Positions 21,241 to 23,065 of a stretch of 23,065 nt of DNA are shown one piece after another. The translations under genes and the position numbers were made by a program. Each line of letters starts with the position of its first letter. The first letter of the stretch is position 1. The notes below the pieces were generated by a model. The model had not been told where the DNA came from. It saw only the letters and a program-made list of their open reading frames with translations, and ran no database searches. This stretch comes from Fusobacteriaceae bacterium (GTDB taxonomy: Bacteria; Fusobacteriota; Fusobacteriia; Fusobacteriales; Fusobacteriaceae), in the NCBI GenBank assembly GCA_016938425.1, contig JAFGUR010000030.1, positions 1 to 23,065 of the forward strand, in the 5' to 3' direction.

Positions 21241-22728
21241 TTATCTGAAATATAAATTTGTAATTTCTTTTAATTTATAAGAAATATCATTATTGAGCAT
21301 ATGTTTTTCATATCTCCATTGCCAGTTTCCACCAGCTTTACCAGGAGTATTGATTCTAGCAAAACTTTCTAAACAAAGTAAATCTTGTAAAGGAGTAATT
21401 GAAATATTAGCAACTGATGACCATGCAGTTTTTATCAGTTTCCAAGAAATATCATAGTCATTTTCAAGGCTTAAATATTTTTTAATATATTCTTTATCGT
21501 GGAAGCTTAATTTATTGTACCATCCTAAAGTTGTATCGTTGTCATGAGTTCCAGTATAAACAATGCAATTTTTTATATGATTATGAGGTAAATAAGGATT
21601 GTCTTGTCCAGGGTAGAAGGCAAATTGCAATATTTTCATACCAGGGAAAGAAAAAGTATCTCTTAAAATTTCTACTTCAGGAGTGATTATTCCCAAATCT
21701 TCAGCAATTATAGGTAATGATTCAAGTTCTTTCTTTAGAGTACTAAATAATTTTTCACCAGGGCATTTTATCCATTCTCCATTTATAGCAGTTTTTTCTC
21801 CAAAAGGAACAGCCCAAAATGACTCAAACCCTCTAAAGTGATCAATTCTAATTAAGTCATATAAATTTAGATTAGCTTTAACTCTATCTACCCACCATTT
21901 AAAACTAGTTTTTTCTAAATAATCCCAGTCGTAAAGAGGATTTCCCCAAAGCTGACCAGTTTCACTAAAATAGTCAGGAGGAACTCCAGCAACTTTAGTT
22001 GGGTTTCTATCTTCATCAAACAAAAAAAGTTCTGGATTTGACCAAGCATCAGAGCTATCAAAAGCAACAAAAATAGGTACATCACCAATAATACTTATAT
22101 TTTTTGAGTTGGCATAGTCTTTTAAATTTTTCCATTGTTTGAAAAAAATAAACTGTAAATATTTGTAGAAATTAATTTCTTTTTCCAATTTTAGAGAATA
22201 TTCAGCAATTTTTTCTTTTTTTCTAAATTTTATATCTTTTTCCCAGTTGTTCCATGAATTTCCATTAAAATAATCTTTTAAAGACATGAAAAGAGAATAA
22301 TCATCTAACCAAAATTTATTTTTAATAATAAAATAATCAAATTCATTTTTGATATCTAAATTTTTGTAAGAAATAAAATGATGATAGCTTTTTTTTAAAA
22401 TATTAAACTTAAAATTAATTACAGGGCCATAATCGACAATGTTGTTTGAAAAACCTTGCTGTAATATTTCTTCTTGAAATAATAAATTTTCTTTAATTAG
22501 GAAATCTAAATCTATAAGAAGAGGATTTCCTGCAAAAGCAGAAAAACATTGATAAGGAGAATCTCCAAAACCTGTTGGACCAAGAGGGAAAACCTGCCAT
22601 AATTTTTGATTGCTTTCAAATAGAAAATCAATAAATTCGTAAGCTTCTTTTCCTAAAGAACCAATTCCATAAGGGGAAGGAAAAGATGTAGGATGTAGCA
22701 AAATTCCACTGCTTCTTTTAAAGTTCAT
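21241..22728 (-). CDS. malQ: 4-alpha-glucanotransferase (amylomaltase)
   Basis: This 495-residue cytoplasmic GH77 enzyme transfers alpha-1,4-glucan segments between maltodextrins and releases glucose. The N-terminal SSGILLHPTSFPSPYGIGS and the QVFPLGPTGFGDSPYQCFSA substrate-site block are typical. The catalytic set is complete: nucleophile Asp296 in RIDHFRG, acid/base Glu343 in IAEDLG, and the transition-state Asp396 in GTHDNDTT, spaced as in Thermus aquaticus D293/E340/D395. The short 500-residue form lacks the N-terminal extension of E. coli MalQ. AGGAGG lies seven bases before the ATG (complement of 22726-22728). It stands alone here, converging on rnpB; no glycogen or maltose genes are in view, so maltodextrin or glycogen turnover is the likely but unspecified role. 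Confidence 0.97.
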   Translation of the reverse strand: MNFKRSSGILLHPTSFPSPYGIGSLGKEAYEFIDFLFESNQKLWQVFPLGPTGFGDSPYQCFSAFAGNPLLIDLDFLIKENLLFQEEILQQGFSNNIVDYGPVINFKFNILKKSYHHFISYKNLDIKNEFDYFIIKNKFWLDDYSLFMSLKDYFNGNSWNNWEKDIKFRKKEKIAEYSLKLEKEINFYKYLQFIFFKQWKNLKDYANSKNISIIGDVPIFVAFDSSDAWSNPELFLFDEDRNPTKVAGVPPDYFSETGQLWGNPLYDWDYLEKTSFKWWVDRVKANLNLYDLIRIDHFRGFESFWAVPFGEKTAINGEWIKCPGEKLFSTLKKELESLPIIAEDLGIITPEVEILRDTFSFPGMKILQFAFYPGQDNPYLPHNHIKNCIVYTGTHDNDTTLGWYNKLSFHDKEYIKKYLSLENDYDISWKLIKTAWSSVANISITPLQDLLCLESFARINTPGKAGGNWQWRYEKHMLNNDISYKLKEITNLYFR

Positions 22729-22895
22729 AAAAGCCTCCTAAAGTTTAATTTAATATATAGTATTTATTACTATATTTTTAGAAAAATAACAACTTAAATA
22801 TATTTATTTTATACAAGTTAAAAAGTATGAAACTAATATTTATAGCATTTTAAAAAGAGTATAATTAAAAAATTAAAAATAAATTAAAAAAAGTA
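22729..22895. promoter_or_regulatory. Upstream region of malQ with an 8-bp inverted repeat
   Basis: ATATAGTA (22755-22762) and TACTATAT (22768-22775) form a perfect inverted repeat with a five-base spacer, 50 bases from the malQ ATG centre to start. It could be an operator or a 5'-UTR hairpin for malQ. No convincing - strand promoter was found; a TATAAA-like box (complement near 22808-22813) lacks a good -35. The rest is nearly pure A/T. Confidence 0.35.
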
Positions 22896-22924
22896 TTGAC
22901 TGATTTTGAGAATTGTGATAATAT
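22896..22924 (+). promoter_or_regulatory. Strong + strand promoter reading out of the window
   Basis: TTGACT (22896-22901) and TAATAT (22919-22924) are 17 bases apart, with transcription expected near 22931. The following CGCGCCAC is strikingly GC-rich for this DNA. A hairpin CCAC/GTGG (22935-22938/22946-22949), extended by GC/GC across one mismatch, would sit at the very 5' end of the transcript. Confidence 0.75.
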
Positions 22925-22930
22925 TATTTT

Positions 22931-23065
22931 CGCGCCACAGAAAACGTGGAGCAGTAACAAAGTAAATAATTAAGAATAAATAGTAGATGATTAGGTTTTA
23001 TTAACTGTTAACTATTAATTATTAACTGAATTACTTGTAGGACATTAAAAATAGAATAGAGAAGA
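22931..23065 (+). other. Non-coding leader at the window end, possibly of an rRNA operon
   Basis: No reading frame is apparent downstream of the 22896 promoter. The stretch contains four heptads of the form TTAAYTR in register (23001-23028). The final bases AGAGAAGA could be just ahead of or at the 5' end of a 16S rRNA, whose genes often begin with GAAGAGTTTGATC, but the diagnostic part is outside the window. This is a guess from promoter strength, GC-rich initial transcript and lack of a gene. Confidence 0.3.
23001..23028 (+). repeat. Four in-register TTAAYTR heptads
   Basis: TTAACTG, TTAACTA, TTAATTA and TTAACTG follow one another without gaps. The first and last units are identical and the middle ones differ by one or two bases. 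The repeat lies in the non-coding leader downstream of the promoter at 22896. Confidence 0.7.

Overview
This window is an AT-rich bacterial chromosome segment packed with information-processing genes. The low GC, the codon use, the dnaG-rpoD-nif3 neighbourhood and the protein sequences suggest a low-GC anaerobe, most likely a member of Fusobacteriota (Fusobacterium-like). This assignment comes from pattern recognition only and has not been checked by a search.

Layout. (1) Positions 1-11070, + strand: a 5'-truncated tRNA-Trp, then secE, nusG, rplK, rplA, rplJ, rplL, rpoB and rpoC, the classic translocase / transcription factor / L11-L1 / L10-L12 / RNA polymerase cluster. Structured RNA leaders precede rplK, rplA (possible L1 sites) and rplJ (a clear L10-type leader with an attenuator). 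A terminator-like hairpin follows rpoC. (2) Positions 11101-13731, + strand: yicC, gmk, rpoZ and an apbE-like lipoprotein gene, tightly packed and with no obvious promoter of their own, so probably fed by read-through from rpoC. (3) Positions 13797-16876: a strong sigma70 promoter, dnaG overlapping rpoD, and a terminator. (4) Positions 16877-17541: a mostly non-coding stretch with a tRNA-Thr/tRNA-Glu pair on its own near-consensus promoter, followed by palindromes ahead of the next gene. (5) Positions 17542-20820: a second, divergent sigma70-family protein, a Nif3-family protein overlapping it, and two tandem paralogous secreted or membrane proteins, the second with a transmembrane segment and zinc ribbon. 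(6) Positions 20812-21141: RNase P RNA (rnpB), whose P1 helix overlaps the stop codon of the preceding gene, then a terminator serving both strands. (7) Positions 21241-22728, - strand: malQ (4-alpha-glucanotransferase). (8) Positions 22729-23065: an intergenic stretch holding a strong + strand promoter that reads out of the window, possibly into an rRNA operon.

How the genes work together. The window encodes the beta, beta' and omega subunits, the housekeeping sigma, NusG and a second sigma-like protein of the same polymerase within about 18 kb. It also carries the L10/L12 stalk and L1/L11 proteins, the primase, three tRNAs and the tRNA-processing ribozyme. Most of this is conserved housekeeping.

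The part most worth a second look is the second sigma factor at 17542-18579. It keeps a full sigma70 architecture, including a region-1.1-like N-terminus. It has changed the residues that read the -10, extended -10 and -35 elements, and its 5' region contains a perfect 17-bp inverted repeat plus two mutually exclusive hairpins next to the ribosome binding site.
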